Below, piece by piece: positions 22,701 to 37,636 of a DNA stretch of 64,000 nucleotides. Numbering within the stretch: the stretch's first letter is position 1; each line of letters begins with the position of its first letter. Source of the stretch: Trebouxia sp. TZW2008 (Eukaryota; Chlorophyta; Trebouxiophyceae; Trebouxiales; Trebouxiaceae); the NCBI GenBank assembly GCA_002118135.1, contig BDIU01000192.1:434001-498000 (forward strand). The letters run 5' to 3'. Both the position numbers and the translations under genes were made by a program. The notes below the pieces were generated by a model that worked only from the letters and a program-made list of their open reading frames with translations, searched no databases and was not told where the DNA came from.

Positions 22701-24297
22701 CCAGGAGCACACTTCCCTCTAGGACATGGAAGAAACGCTGAAATCAAACAGTGATTGCAAACACTCATGGTCTGCACTTGGATGACTAAACAAGCATATT
22801 TGCAATCTTAGCTGAGTCAGCGCTGAGCCACATCGTTGATACAATTAGACTTGGTACGGTCCCAAGCAGAGGCGCTCATTAAGGTTGCTTCACAGATGTA
22901 TTGCTTGGCAAGGTGACAGCTGAGCATTGGGCAAGGACACAAGAAGGGGGACAAGCACCTCTGAACTGGACTTGAGCTTCGCTTGAGCAGCCTGCAACTG
23001 CGCCTGCAAGCTCTGCAGCTCTTGCTGCAACTCCTCATAGCTCTTCTGTTGCACACTGCACAGTGTCACAACACAGTGTGGTGACGCCACTGCCTTGCCG
23101 AGGGCACTGCATGAGAGTGTGAGCTAAAATTGTTGACAGCACACACAATTGCAAGGTCCGCAGCTCTTGTGGTGACTCATCGCAGCTTTTCTGTTGCACA
23201 CTGCGCATGTCACAAAATATTGAGGTGACGATGCAGCCTTGCCAAGGGCGAGCTGTTCAGTAACATGTGGATGTGCGCTAGACTGGTGAAAAGCATGTGC
23301 AATCGCAAGCTTGGTAGCTCTTGTTGCAAGGCATCATGAGTCGTCTGTGGCAGACTGCGCATATCATAATCACTTGTGGTGTTGAAGTTCTCTGGCCAGG
23401 GCATGCTGCTCAGTAGCATGTGGATTTGAGCTAAAGCTGTGGGATGCATATGCGATCTGCACAGCATCACACCACATCATGATTTTATGCTGCCTTGCTG
23501 AATATAAGCTGCTTGTGGGATGTGGCTTGAAGATGAATTGCTCAAACTGTGAGATGCATATGCAAATGCAGTAGCCTGTTGTGCTGCTGTGGCACTGGAC
23601 CAGCTACTGCCCAACACCACAATGTTCAGACTGCCAGTTTGGCATAATGCGCAGGAATCGTCAGAAATTCTACATGTGTGCAGCGTTTGCAGCACATTTG
23701 GCCACAGCCTGTCACCACAAGTACCTTGCAGATGCATCTGACAAGCTGCTGCCAGCATTAGCTCTTTGTAGCTCATTCTTGAGCTCTTCATTCTCTGTGC
23801 TGAGCTCCTGAATGATCTGCATCAAAGATTGAGGATGTCATCATTCTGTTCACAGCAATATTGCAGACGACAAAACAAGCAGCAATGACAGTTCAGACTG
23901 GACATATTTCTCTCTATGACATTATTTTTTGGTGCTGGCAGTATGTTTTCTGGATATTTCGGATAAATAGATCACAATTGCTTGAGCAGTGTCATCACTC
24001 CTTGCAGGGCTCAAGCGCTTGAAACATGCAGCATTTGTGCAAGGAGACTAAGCACCCGCGCAAAGCAATAAAGACTTGGTACCTCCTCATACTCCTTTGT
24101 GGCACCCTGAAATTTGGCCTTCAATGCTTCAAGAGCAGCTTCTGCTTTGACAGCTCTCACCTCAGAATCGGCATTGCCTGGTATAGAGGATTGACGCTAT
24201 GCAGCAGGAAGTTCAGTGAGAAAGTACAGTACAACACAGTGTGTGCGTGCAAAAAGGTTAGCAAACTGACCTTGCTCAGACCTCCAGAAGCAGCCAT
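6532..24297 (-). CDS. Large coiled-coil protein of unknown function, 26 exons
   Basis: I could join 26 minus-strand exons with consistent phase into 1564 residues. Exons: 24297-24271 (start MAASGGLSK), 24160-24083, 23816-23725, 23055-22959, 22587-22144, 21709-21313, 20820-20678, 20048-19932, 19365-19240, 18086-17901, 17000-16872, 16488-16406, 15579-15486, 15081-14923, 14348-14154, 13803-13609, 12773-12645, 12321-12049, 11429-11289, 10946-10740, 10318-10169, 9780-9640, 9409-9291, 8333-8220, 7743-7482, 7128-6532. The middle, roughly residues 30-1240, is almost continuous heptad-type Ala/Glu/Gln/Leu coiled coil. The last 350 or so residues are Ser/Pro/Gly-rich and contain MPSGQLDPKGSAGNSPRGL twice, 28 residues apart. 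I recognise no catalytic domain; a structural, tethering or cytoskeletal role is inference. Two introns appear to be GC-AG. Several introns carry arrays of exon copies, a MITE and a foldback element. Small exons could still be missing, and exon 2's acceptor is weak. Confidence 0.72.
7755..7796. repeat. (CAAT)n microsatellite
   Basis: About ten ATCA/CAAT tetranucleotides in a row, immediately upstream (in gene direction) of the coiled-coil exon 25 acceptor at 7743. Confidence 0.95.
8811..9291 (-). repeat. Array of exon 23 copies (158-bp period)
   Basis: Four units begin (plus strand) at 8811, 8969, 9128 and 9286, giving a regular 158-159 bp period. The 9286 unit is part of the functional exon 23 (9409-9291). 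Each of the others carries an AG acceptor (CACAG or TACAG), a short exon encoding a peptide like PEDSTMGNGLREHEALAKE, and a donor AG|GTAMC. Units 8811 and 9128 are open through 89 nt. Unit 8969 has a 1-nt insertion and a stop. Confidence 0.9.
10385..10640 (-). repeat. Two decayed copies of coiled-coil exon 21
   Basis: The start of exon 21 (peptide LHGHEGRMADLQKE, at 10318 on the minus strand) recurs at about 10640-10560 as LDGHEGRMADLQKK and, more degraded, at about 10460-10385. Both lie in the preceding intron in the same orientation. Confidence 0.8.
13054..13116. repeat. 63-bp foldback (hairpin) sequence
   Basis: The arms GAGGTTACCAC and GTGGTATCCTC pair with one mismatch, and an inner pair TATCTTT / AAAGATA extends the stem. 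It lies in the coiled-coil intron between exons 16 and 17, in a block (about 12890-13140) whose composition differs from the surrounding intron. It may be a MITE core or foldback element. Confidence 0.7.
14739..14912. mobile_element. 174-bp pogo/Tigger-like MITE with TA target duplication
   Basis: The left end CAGTAAACTCTCTTTGTAA and the reverse complement of the right end, CAGCAATCTCTCGTTGTAA, match at 19 of the first 23 positions. Both ends are flanked by TA (14737-14738 and 14913-14914), as expected for Tc1/mariner-pogo transposition. Inside, GTCCTTACAACGA-type motifs recur. There is no transposase frame. The right end sits 10 bp from the exon 14 donor of the coiled-coil gene. Confidence 0.8.
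16140..16330 (-). mobile_element. Possible tRNA-derived SINE relic
   Basis: On the minus strand, TTGCCCAGCTCTC (A-box-like) is followed about 45 nt later by GGGTTTCGATTCCC (B-box-like), then GGAAAGCGCAAGAAAACC. A degenerate copy of the downstream half occurs at 35430-35505. Both Pol III boxes deviate from consensus, so this is tentative. Confidence 0.4.
17700..18665 (-). repeat. Copies of both ends of coiled-coil exon 10
   Basis: Exon 10 is 18086-17901. Its 3' end (peptide EIEAVKTAKQ plus donor) is copied at about 17857-17796 and 17757-17702. Its 5' end (acceptor plus peptide VQELTTSLQQCTADLDTA) is copied four times, with exon starts near 18318, 18433, 18543 and 18660. The three outer copies are spaced 110-117 bp apart. 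The 18660 copy is nearly perfect; the 18318 copy has lost its acceptor context. Confidence 0.88.
21884..21961. repeat. Second copy of a dispersed repeat also at 1200-1283
   Basis: Both segments read AGTGTGTTACA, then a CATATGGG-like run, GCTAGCYAGA, then AAGGTGCT or GAGGTGCT and a CTCACNCTGCTACA end. The two copies are about 20 kb apart, one intergenic and one intronic. Confidence 0.55.
23110..23600 (-). repeat. Decayed copies of coiled-coil exon 4
   Basis: The start of exon 4 (CTGTTGCACACTGC acceptor region and CAGCTCTTG motifs on the plus strand) recurs around 23150-23215, 23310-23375 and, faintly, 23500-23590. All lie in the preceding intron. The copies are too diverged to be coding. Confidence 0.6.
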
Positions 24298-24752
24298 ATC
24301 AGGACTGACCAACTCAAGGTGCTCTTACGCAAATCAAAGCTGCAAATCGGTCGTCCAGTCATGTGTAAGCCAAGGTCAAAGTCCTCATAGCCAGCAGTGT
24401 CGTTCAAGCGTGAGGCGTCACAGCACCGTGACTCGGGCACCAATACAAGGCGTCCCAATGCCTGTGGCCAGCCAAGGAACTACAACAGCCGCTTTGTGCC
24501 ACGCAGAATGCAATGCGGCGTACCGCTGCTGCTAGGCGTGATTGTGCACAGCAGATCGTGCCGCAAGGCCTTCAGGAATCAAAATGTCGCAAAATGTAAA
24601 TTTCTCGGGTTTTGAACAAAGGGAAAATCTGAGTTGGCCGTTTGGCCAGCACACAAACGCCCCACACTACTTGCTTGCTTCTGCTCTTTGCGCTCGCACA
24701 CAGCCTCTGGCTCGGCCTTTTGCCCGCAACCTCTTGCTACAGTCTAGCAGTC
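24298..24752. promoter_or_regulatory. Shared divergent promoter, coiled-coil gene and H2A.Z
   Basis: 455 bp separate the start codons of two genes that point away from each other, so both promoters must lie here. I cannot place a TATA box with confidence. Confidence 0.5.
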
Positions 24753-25740
24753 ATGTCGGGCAAAGGAGCAAAGGGCCTTTCAGGCTCTGGCAAAGGTGCC
24801 AAGGGCACGATGGGAGACAAGAAGGGCGACAAGAAGAAGCCTGTGTCTCGGTCAGCGCGTGCAGGACTGCAATTTCCTGTAGGAAGGATTCACAGACTGT
24901 TGAAGGTAGGACTGCAAGGTGCAGCATGAAAGCCGGTGTCCTGGTCGGCTACTGCGGCTGTTGTTGTGAAGACACTGGCGTTCAAATCTAGAAGGCATAT
25001 AACAAGCGCTTCAGTGCGTGTCAGGCCCGTCCCGACGCTTCATGGCTGTTGTAGGGACGTGTGACAGCTAATGGCAGAGTTGGAGCAACAGCTGCTGTGT
25101 ACACTGCCGCAATCTTGGGTACGTAGCAGCAGCTGTGACTTCTTGTCTTCTAGAACGCTTGCCGATTACGAAAGCATCGCCGTTGCCAGTATGAGCTTGC
25201 TCAAGCGAGACGCTGTCAGAGTGTCGAGACTCTCAGCATCTTGCTTGGAGTCGTGTCAGGATCTCGTCAACTTTGCATAGAGCAGGGAAAACGCTCTAAC
25301 CGCGTGACGCTTCGTGTTGCAGAGTATCTGACAGCAGAGGTCCTGGAGCTGGCAGGAAACGCCTCCAAGGATTTGAAGGTGTGTTCCGCGGAGATTTGTT
25401 GCTGCTGTGCTGACCCGATCTTGTCTTGATCTCTGTAGCCCGTTCTAGTCAGGCTTGGCTTGTTTGGCTAATCAGTAGCTTGAAACCTGCAGGTGAAGCG
25501 TATCACACCAAGGCATCTTCAGTTGGCCATTCGTGGTGATGAAGAGCTGGACAGTCTAATCAAGGTAAAGTATCTTATCTTCTGAAACAATGCAGCTTGA
25601 CACTGCTATGCTGCAGCAGGTTTGCTTTGGCCTGCCAGCCTCTAATTTTTCGCTTGTGGGTGTAGGCTACCATTGCTGGTGGTGGTGTCATTCCTCACAT
25701 CCACAAGTCTTTGATCAACAAGACAGGCAAGAAGGAGTAG
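24753..25740 (+). CDS. H2AZ: Histone H2A.Z variant
   Basis: Five exons, 24753-24905, 25055-25118, 25323-25378, 25493-25564 and 25666-25740, give 139 residues with every phase matching. The basic tail [18 protein letters not shown] leads into the histone-fold start [16 protein letters not shown]. Then come [13 protein letters not shown], the acidic patch [19 protein letters not shown], and the H2A.Z-type C-terminus [19 protein letters not shown]. The loop [18 protein letters not shown] and the short C-terminal tail separate H2A.Z from canonical H2A, as does the presence of introns. It replaces H2A in nucleosomes at promoters, loaded by SWR1-type remodellers. A TGTAA chlorophyte-type polyadenylation signal occurs about 157 bp after the stop (25897-25901). 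Confidence 0.96.
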
Positions 25741-26844
25741 GCTTTAGCCTTGTAGCTTCAGTTTGGTGTGAGCTGCAGATGCTTCAGCTTGCCAGCCATG
25801 TACCCTTATCAGCTCTAGTTCTGTACAAGTAAACACTCACAAGCTTCATGAATGAATCAGTTGTGACAGCTGTTGAGTTTTGTTGTGTGCTTCTGCTGTA
25901 AGAGCAGGCAAAGCAGCACTCAGCATGAATGCAGTACTGCTTTGGATACTTTGAGTCATACTGTCATACAAAGCAAGACTTCAAGCATCATTTTGACACT
26001 TGCTCAAAACTTGCTTTCTTTGAAGACTTTTGTGGACAATGTAACACAGCACTTGCAGTTTGTGATGCATTCAACCCTTCTGTTCAGGCAGCTTTGAGCG
26101 CAAAAGCTTTGCATGCAAAATGCCAACACACAGCTCTGCATTGGCAGACATCTGATGCATTAATGGAAGCAACAGCTGGCTTGTCTCAAATTCAGCATAT
26201 TACAGCATGCAACTTTCATTGTTACGCACCAAGTCAGATGTTGCATGCCATCAAGTAGGCACAGAGAGTTCCATGCTCCTGATCAATCAAGTAAGCACAC
26301 GATCAGAAATATCGAACTGATTCAAAATGCAGACGGTCCATCATTGCCTTGCAAAATGCAGCAAAGGTCATGCAAGCAAAAACTCAAAAGCTGCTGTAAG
26401 CAAAACTGGGCCTCAGGCTGAATACAAGTAAGGTGTCAGCTGTCGTCGATGTCAAACAAAGCACTTGATTGGCCAAGAGATGTGACAGTCGTAAGGGGAG
26501 CATCCAGCTGTAAGGCCCAAACAGACTCTAAATACAAGGAAGTGAGCCACCCTCAGTATTTGTCAAACTCTTGCTACATCTGGTGTGTGTGAGCCGAGCC
26601 CGAGCTCAACAAGCCAATGTGGACAAGGATCCTGCAGGCACAAGAGTAGGAACTTGACATTGAGTCAGCAAAGACTACAGACTTTTGCAAGGGACATGAT
26701 GTATAGTGCAGTTGGTAGCTGAAGAGTAGAAAATCTGCGGAGATGCTGTCAACAAGCTCATTTGACATCCAAACAGAGCTGTGAGTGCAACAAGATTACG
26801 ATACATGGACACAAAGTGCACATGCCACAATTGCAACCATGAAT

Positions 26845-26910
26845 ATTGATACAATGGAAAAAAAGGAAAACCTACGCTGTTTATAGAGGCATCCCGGGAT
26901 TGATACAATG
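26845..26910 (-). mobile_element. Short retroposon insertion with 12-bp target duplication
   Basis: The direct repeat ATTGATACAATG occurs at 26845-26856 and 26899-26910. Between them lies a 42-bp minus-strand copy that begins CCCGGGATGCCTC and ends in GGTTTTCCTTTTTTTC. It is a 5'-short member of the family at 45204 and 50300. Confidence 0.8.
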
Positions 26911-27046
26911 CACTGAGTGAAATGCGCAACGCCACATGCATCATTGGCAGCCGACAAGACCAGATGAGCAGTATTATCAAGGTCTGGAAGCTGACAGCCT
27001 CACCTTCGTACAAGATTCTTGAGCTTGCTTGTGATCATGTCCTTCT

Positions 27047-27119
27047 AGGCTGCCTCTAATCACAGAGGCTCCCGCCATGACACCAAATGGCATCAGTTTG
27101 GCATTTCTTCTTCTTGTGT
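27047..27119 (+). mobile_element. Hairpin-rich short retroposon copy
   Basis: GGCTGCCTCTAATCACAGAGGCTCCC keeps the 6-bp GCCTCT/AGAGGC stem with a different loop. The next stem is GCCA/TGGC where other copies have GTTA/TAAC, which would be a compensatory change. It ends TTTCTTCTTCTT. Flanking repeats are unclear. Confidence 0.6.
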
Positions 27120-27371
27120 CCGCCATACAATGGAATTGCCTATTGTCGTCCAATTTAGCTGATCAGCGTCAACCAGGTGACACGAGCTGTCACTGGTGAC
27201 AGTTGCTTGCAGGCGAAGAGATAATCTTTGGATAGGCAAGCTATGCCCACAGCATCCACCAATCAGTATGTTCTGGCAAAAGCTGTGGTGCTGATAGGCT
27301 GCCAAAACTGCTTCCAGAAGGTAGCGGTTAGAAGCTTTTGGATCTGTTCACTGAGCAGAAGATGGGCAAGG

Positions 27372-32193
<4,822 letters not shown>

Positions 32194-32890
32194 CAGCAGC
32201 GCTGTGATTCAGCTTTCTGATGGCGTGTCAGCAGGTCACGAATTCGCCATTCTGCGCTGCAGCTGCTCATCAAACATGATGACCGCGCCTGTTCATCTTC
32301 GGCGTCAGCACAATCAGTTACCCCAACCTTGGAGCACAATTGACAATCAACTTGCTGGCGTTTGGGCAGACCATGTATGGCGCCAGCGCCAACGCACATA
32401 CCTTTGCAGCTGCCTCTTCAGCAAATACGCTCAATCCACATAGCATCAAGAGCACATCGACTTGACTTGAGAACATAGTCGCCACTGGTGTTAGCAGTAA
32501 TGAACTGTCCTGACTATTTAAAAAAGCATGCCAAGCTTGCTAAATTTAGCAAGATTTAAAGTCAAAGACTGGGCTCCAGAGAATCAATAGAAACCAGTGA
32601 ATCAAAAAGCAGACTGGCATCTGTTCTAAGCGATCTACATGAAATCTATGCAAAAGATAACACAATATAGACTCAGTCAGGTTTTGTGAACTTGAGCAAC
32701 AGGACCAAGGCTTACAAATGGCTGGAAATTGCTGAAATAGAAAGCTAAAGCTAGCTGCTGGAAAGCCTGCTAAAAGCAATAACGAACGTACGCCTAAGTC
32801 TAGATCTTGCAATGACAAAGCCCAGCTGTTGGAGGTATAAGCTATACATAACTATCACTTTTGGTCAATCTTGACCAATATGGATAAACC
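32194..32890. other. Spacer between RBR ligase 3' end and rsmH start
   Basis: About 700 bp with no exon-like or family-similar sequence. It should hold the rsmH promoter and the RBR 3' UTR. Confidence 0.5.
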
Positions 32891-35800
32891 CTAGCCTCCA
32901 ATTTTGGCAGAGTCTAATCTGGCATCATATGTTCCACCGTAGCATGGGGATTCTGGATCCCAGTAGTGAGTGTATGCTTCCCAGTATGTTGTGGCTTCAA
33001 TCTTTTTGCCACAAAGCCAACACACATGACTTTTGCAGCTTGTGCACCTGTAACCAAACAGCGTACATTGATGAGCTAATCACACTGGTCAACCTGTCTT
33101 TCTTGCATAGCAGCATTTGAATGTGCAAGCCTCAAGCAGAAACGCGCTGCTCAAAGTGAATTGCAACACCCTGTTTGTGATCGCTATTGCATGATATGCA
33201 AGGCAGATTCAATCATGGTAATTGTGTTGAGTGACATCAACTTCAGCACACCGTTCCTAAGCCACATCATACGCAGGGCAGAGCTTGCTTTGCACGGCAC
33301 ATGCGACCAACTGATCCAGCTGCGCAGCACTCGAGTAATACCAACGCACACTGCATGCATAGATCAACACCCTACCTTACCTTGAGATGCAGCAGTGGTT
33401 CCTTCAATCAGTGTGATGCAGCTCAAGCTGTGCAGCTGTCAATCAGCATTTGTACTGCTGGCAAAGCACCCGTTTGCAATGGACAAGTGTACGTGATATG
33501 CAAGGACGTGACATGACACAGCATAGAGGCGTACTGCAAGTGGTTGCAGCCCTCTTGTTTCTGCAGGCCCTGCCCACAGGTGGGGCAGGCAATGGTCCTG
33601 TTCTCCTTCAGCCACGCCTGGAAGGCCTTGTCATGCGGCTCATCCTGCATCATTCATGCGTTCCTTGTCAGCTGGCAATGTGTCATGTGTGTTTTAGATC
33701 TTTGAGCACATATACAGTGCAAGCAAGCAAGCTCACCTGTTGCTTGCTGCTGAGCTTGTCTGGCTGGGGCTCGTCACGTGTGCCAAGAAACAAGCTAATG
33801 ATGATGCAGATAATGACCATCATGATGCTGATGACAATGACAATGGCCTATACAAAGAATGATAAGCAGACACGCCCACCTGGTGTTTGCTGCTGAGCTT
33901 GTCCCGCTGATGCTGGTCACAGGTCTGGAAGGAGTGCCAGTCGCACTTGCAGCGGCGGCACCAGGCATAGTTGCACAAGGGGCAGATGAATATGGGTTCC
34001 CTGCTCAGCACTACTGCCATACCCTGCCAGCAAATGCCCTTCTCATCGAACTGCACGTGTTTGTAAGGGTAAAAAGGCAGAGCTCTAGTTGCACAGGGGG
34101 CAGATGAAGATGGGCTCCCTGCTCAGCACCCTGCCGTGAAAGCATGTCGTTGCCTAATAAGTAAACTGTAGGTCTTCCTCGTGAGCGACACAGGACATGT
34201 CATACATGTTGTGTTCGTGTTGAGCGCTGCCGCCAGACAAGTAGCAATCAGCATGCATTGATGTTCTTGAGCACTGTCACACAAGCATAAGCAAATTTGC
34301 TAAAGCGGCTGATGAAAATTGAGTGCTTGCTCAACAGGCTTGCTGTATGCTGCCAGCCATGCATGCAATCAGCAAGTCGTGCTTACTTGCAGTGATACTT
34401 TGCATGGACCAAGTAGTTGACTAAACAGAGTGAGTGACAAATTGACTAGCTGACTGGCTGTTGCGTTGTTTGCGGCTCCAATCATTGAAAAACACATTAT
34501 GTCACAAGCTTGCCTGGTAGTCTGGCTTTGGACGGCTAGTCAGCGCAATGTCCCAGTTGTGGACGCAAACTGCATGCCCTTGTCCGTGTAGTCTTCGTAC
34601 TCTTCTGGCGAAAGCATCATCGCCGCTACAGTAAGTATCGCTATGACTACAACTACTACATGTATCATAGCACATAGGAGTACCTGGCAGTCTGGCTTTG
34701 GACAGCTAGTCAGCTCGCTATCTCTGTTAGACGCAAACTTCATGCTCTTGTCCATGTAATCCTCATACTCTTCAGGAGATAGCACCAATTGCACATCTGG
34801 GTCAATGCTGCAGTAGCGTTCATTGGTATGGCCCCTCACCACCTCTTCACAGTGCAAGCAAGCTGGACTAGGACCAGCTTTGCACACCGGGCATGCTAGC
34901 GGCAGCTCCAATTGACTGCAGTCAAAGGCGGACCGACATTCAGAGGTGGCAACATGATGCACATCTGTGTCTATGCTGCAATAGCGCTCATTGGTACGGC
35001 CTCTCACACCCTCATCACAGTGTAAGGAAGCGAATCAGGACCAGCTTTGCACACTGAGCATGCTAGCGGCAGCTCCAACTGACTGCAGTCATAAGAATAG
35101 TGTTAATAGCACTGCACTGCACTGCACTACACTGCACTGCACTGCACTGCACAAGCTCCTAAATAAGTCAGCTGGGGCTTCAATTGTCGCAGCTGACTAG
35201 GCCTGTTTAGAGAGACATTGCATGTTCAGATGATGGCCAATCAGCTGACAGAAGGCGCATCAAGCTGTCGGAGTTGCATAGTCTTCGCCTGACAGTGATA
35301 AGAAGCATATGCTCTGCATAGCCATATTGAGGAATGCTCCAACCGTCAGAATGTGTATGATCTTTACCTGATAGCAGTACGAACCATCTGCCTCGCACAG
35401 CCGCGACACGTCGGTCAAGTTGTAAGATGTAAGCGTACAAGGTATTTTTGCGCTTTCTATAGTGGGAAGCAATATCCAATCAGTCTTACTGCAGGGGCAA
35501 ACGTATGTGATTCACCTGATAGCAGTAAGCACCATCTGCCTCGCACAGCCACGGCACATCTCATGGCCACACATGCTGGCCACAAACACGTCATCCTTGT
35601 ACAGATCCTCAAAACAGATGGGGCATCTGAACATGTTGTCCTTGTCCCTTCTGGGGCTGCCAGAAATGCTTTCTGCCGGGGTGCCCTCAGCCCCTGCTGG
35701 GGTCAACATGCTAGGCCTATTAAGGTTTGGCGCTGCGCCAGGATAGCTCACATTGAACATCTGTGGCACATCTGCATACACAAGTCAAGTGTTGTTTCAA

Positions 35801-37636
35801 AAGCTTCAACAAGTGCCCTCTGCAGGGATGCCATCGGCTCCTGCTGGGGTCAACATGCTAGGCCTGTGAAGATTTGGCGCTGCGCCAGGATAGCTCACGT
35901 CGAACATTTGAGGTACATCTGCATTCCAGAGAAGAACTCAATCAATCTGGAATGAAGACTTTAGAATGAAAATGGAGTTTGGGATGGAAATGAGATCAAG
36001 ATGTGGCAATGTGCCAGAGTAGCTTCACGTTAAACATGTAAGGCACATCTGTCGCTACTGTACTGCGAGAATTGCAAATATTCTAGTTCTGGCATCTTGA
36101 GGTGTAGGTTGCCTTGGCATTTATATACAAAACCACTCATTACAACAGTTGACTGTTTTTGCATTCAATGCTCTTGTCACTCCTCAGGGAACAACAGACC
36201 AAGGCTGGTTGTGGTATACACGCCTCACCAGTCACATTGTACGCCTTGCATGCCGTTCCTATGAGTATGCTCACCATGACATAGGCAGTGCCAGGAAGCT
36301 TGATGACCTAACAAATTTAAGTAGGATCAATCAGGGCAGCTCTTTTCAGGGCTATGATACAGTGTTGGGCCAGAATGCCACAAGCAAACTAACAATTCAG
36401 GCGGAGCTGGAAAATGCAACACCTACACTTTCAGTAGTGCGGCCAAAAGATCCGAACTTGCCTCCTTTGGACACAAACAGACATACCGGATCTGGACATG
36501 GGCGTTCCGCTAGGGTTTCTGGAATGAGCTGAACCCCCGCTGCCCATAGATGCTGCACTGCGCTGAATTTGTGCCAGAATGACTTCAGTTGGACCTTTCA
36601 GAGTGAACACCACAGTCCCTGCTCCATCATTGCTGCTTGAGCCGGCATGACTAAACCCACCCTGCAGTAATGCCTGTGCTGGCGATGATGTCAACCCTGG
36701 ACTTGACTGATTCTGCTGTAGGGGGCTGGCAGGCTGGCTGGGGGGTGCGGGGAGGGCCGTTGGGGGGTGCGGCTCGGGCAGCCCTGACTGTTGAGGCAGC
36801 TGCTGGGGCAGCTGCTCCTGCTGCTGAGGAGCAGTCTCCTGAGACGCTGCAGATGACTGACTCAGCAGCGAGGATCGGTGCACAATTGACCCTGATGGTT
36901 GCAGATGACTGCTTGTGCGCTTAGGCATGTGATGCTGACTGTGCACATGTGCCTGCAGCTGATGCATTTGCAGCTCTTGCAGATGTTGATCAAGCTTGCC
37001 GTCCTTAGCTGCATTTGCAGCTGCAATGGCATCCAGATGATCTGATTCATCTGCTAGCATGCTGACAGAACGCTGTGGCGCTGCATGACTTGTCAGACTT
37101 GCTGGCAAGTCCGCCTGTTCCAGCAAGTCATGCTGAGGTGACTGTTGCTCTTCCTGTTGAGCTGAGTCATCCTGAGACGCTGAAGAAGACTGACTCAAGA
37201 GTGACGGTCTGCGAGCAATGGCGTTGGAAGGCTGCTGATGACTGCTTGTACGCTGTGGCGTGTGATGATGGCTATGCGCATGTGCCTGGTGTTCTTGCAG
37301 CTCTTGCAGGTGCTGCTCAAGCTTTCCATCCTTAGCAGCGTTTGCAGCTGCAACAGCATCCAGATGATCTGCATCATCTGCTGCCTCACTGACGGAGCGC
37401 TTGGGGATGGGATGTCCTTGCAAGGGATTGGGCAGGTCGGCCTGCTCAAGCTGATCATGCAACAAGGCAGAGCCTTCTTGAGAGTTGTGTTTCTGATCTG
37501 TGGCCTTGAAAGGGATCAAGTGCTGACTGGGTATCACATTGACGTGGCCGCACTTCTCACAAGCAAGTGTCTGAGATGCTGCCGTTAGGTGTATCTGAGC
37601 CATGAAGTTGCAGGCCTTGCAAAGTTGTCCAAGGGA
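32891..37636 (-). CDS. RBR-type (RING1-IBR-RING2) E3 ubiquitin ligase
   Basis: Six exons join in frame: 37636-36487, 35771-35516, 34915-34684, 34050-33880, 33644-33535 and 33047-32891 (at least 691 residues). The true start codon lies in an upstream exon I could not place. The N-terminus has two CxxC pairs (CKACNF and CEKCGHVNV), a possible zinc ribbon. Two 110-residue repeats follow, each with DHLDA, AAANAAKDGKL and QHLQELQ. RING1 starts at CPICFEDL (about residue 432), with CGHEMCRGCARQM and CPVCKAG. IBR contains CPKPDC and CPLCNYAWCRRCKCDWH. RING2 has CPTCGQGL, GCNHLQCTSCKSHVCWLC. The GCNH cysteine matches the catalytic Cys that carries the ubiquitin thioester in RBR enzymes. It therefore probably transfers ubiquitin by the hybrid RING/HECT route; substrate unknown. 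Confidence 0.88.
33735..36055 (-). repeat. Exon-fragment copies around every RBR-domain exon
   Basis: Copies in the same orientation as the gene: the 3' end of the IBR exon (33785-33735) and its 5' half (34140-34085); the 3' end of the 34915-34684 exon (34620-34520) and its 5' half (35095-34945); the 3' end of the RING1 exon (35425-35366 and 35300-35255); and the 5' start of the RING1 exon (35930-35820 and 36055-36000). Several keep a splice-site dinucleotide. The 34620 copy reads LSPEEYEDYTDKGMQFAS before stopping. Confidence 0.85.
35110..35152. repeat. (CACTG)n pentanucleotide microsatellite
   Basis: About eight CACTG units, one changed to CACTA, within an intron of the RBR gene. Confidence 0.95.

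Larger units (their letters stand above)
25741..27371. other. Intergenic region between H2A.Z and RsmH 3' ends
   Basis: I see no gene here. The region holds 3' UTR and two copies of the hairpin-rich retroposon (26857-26898 minus and 27047-27119 plus). Confidence 0.5.

Noticed and set aside
24397..24615. Small plus-strand frame between the divergent coiled-coil and H2A.Z genes
   Set aside because: It lies in the shared promoter region, has no family similarity and no good context for a start.
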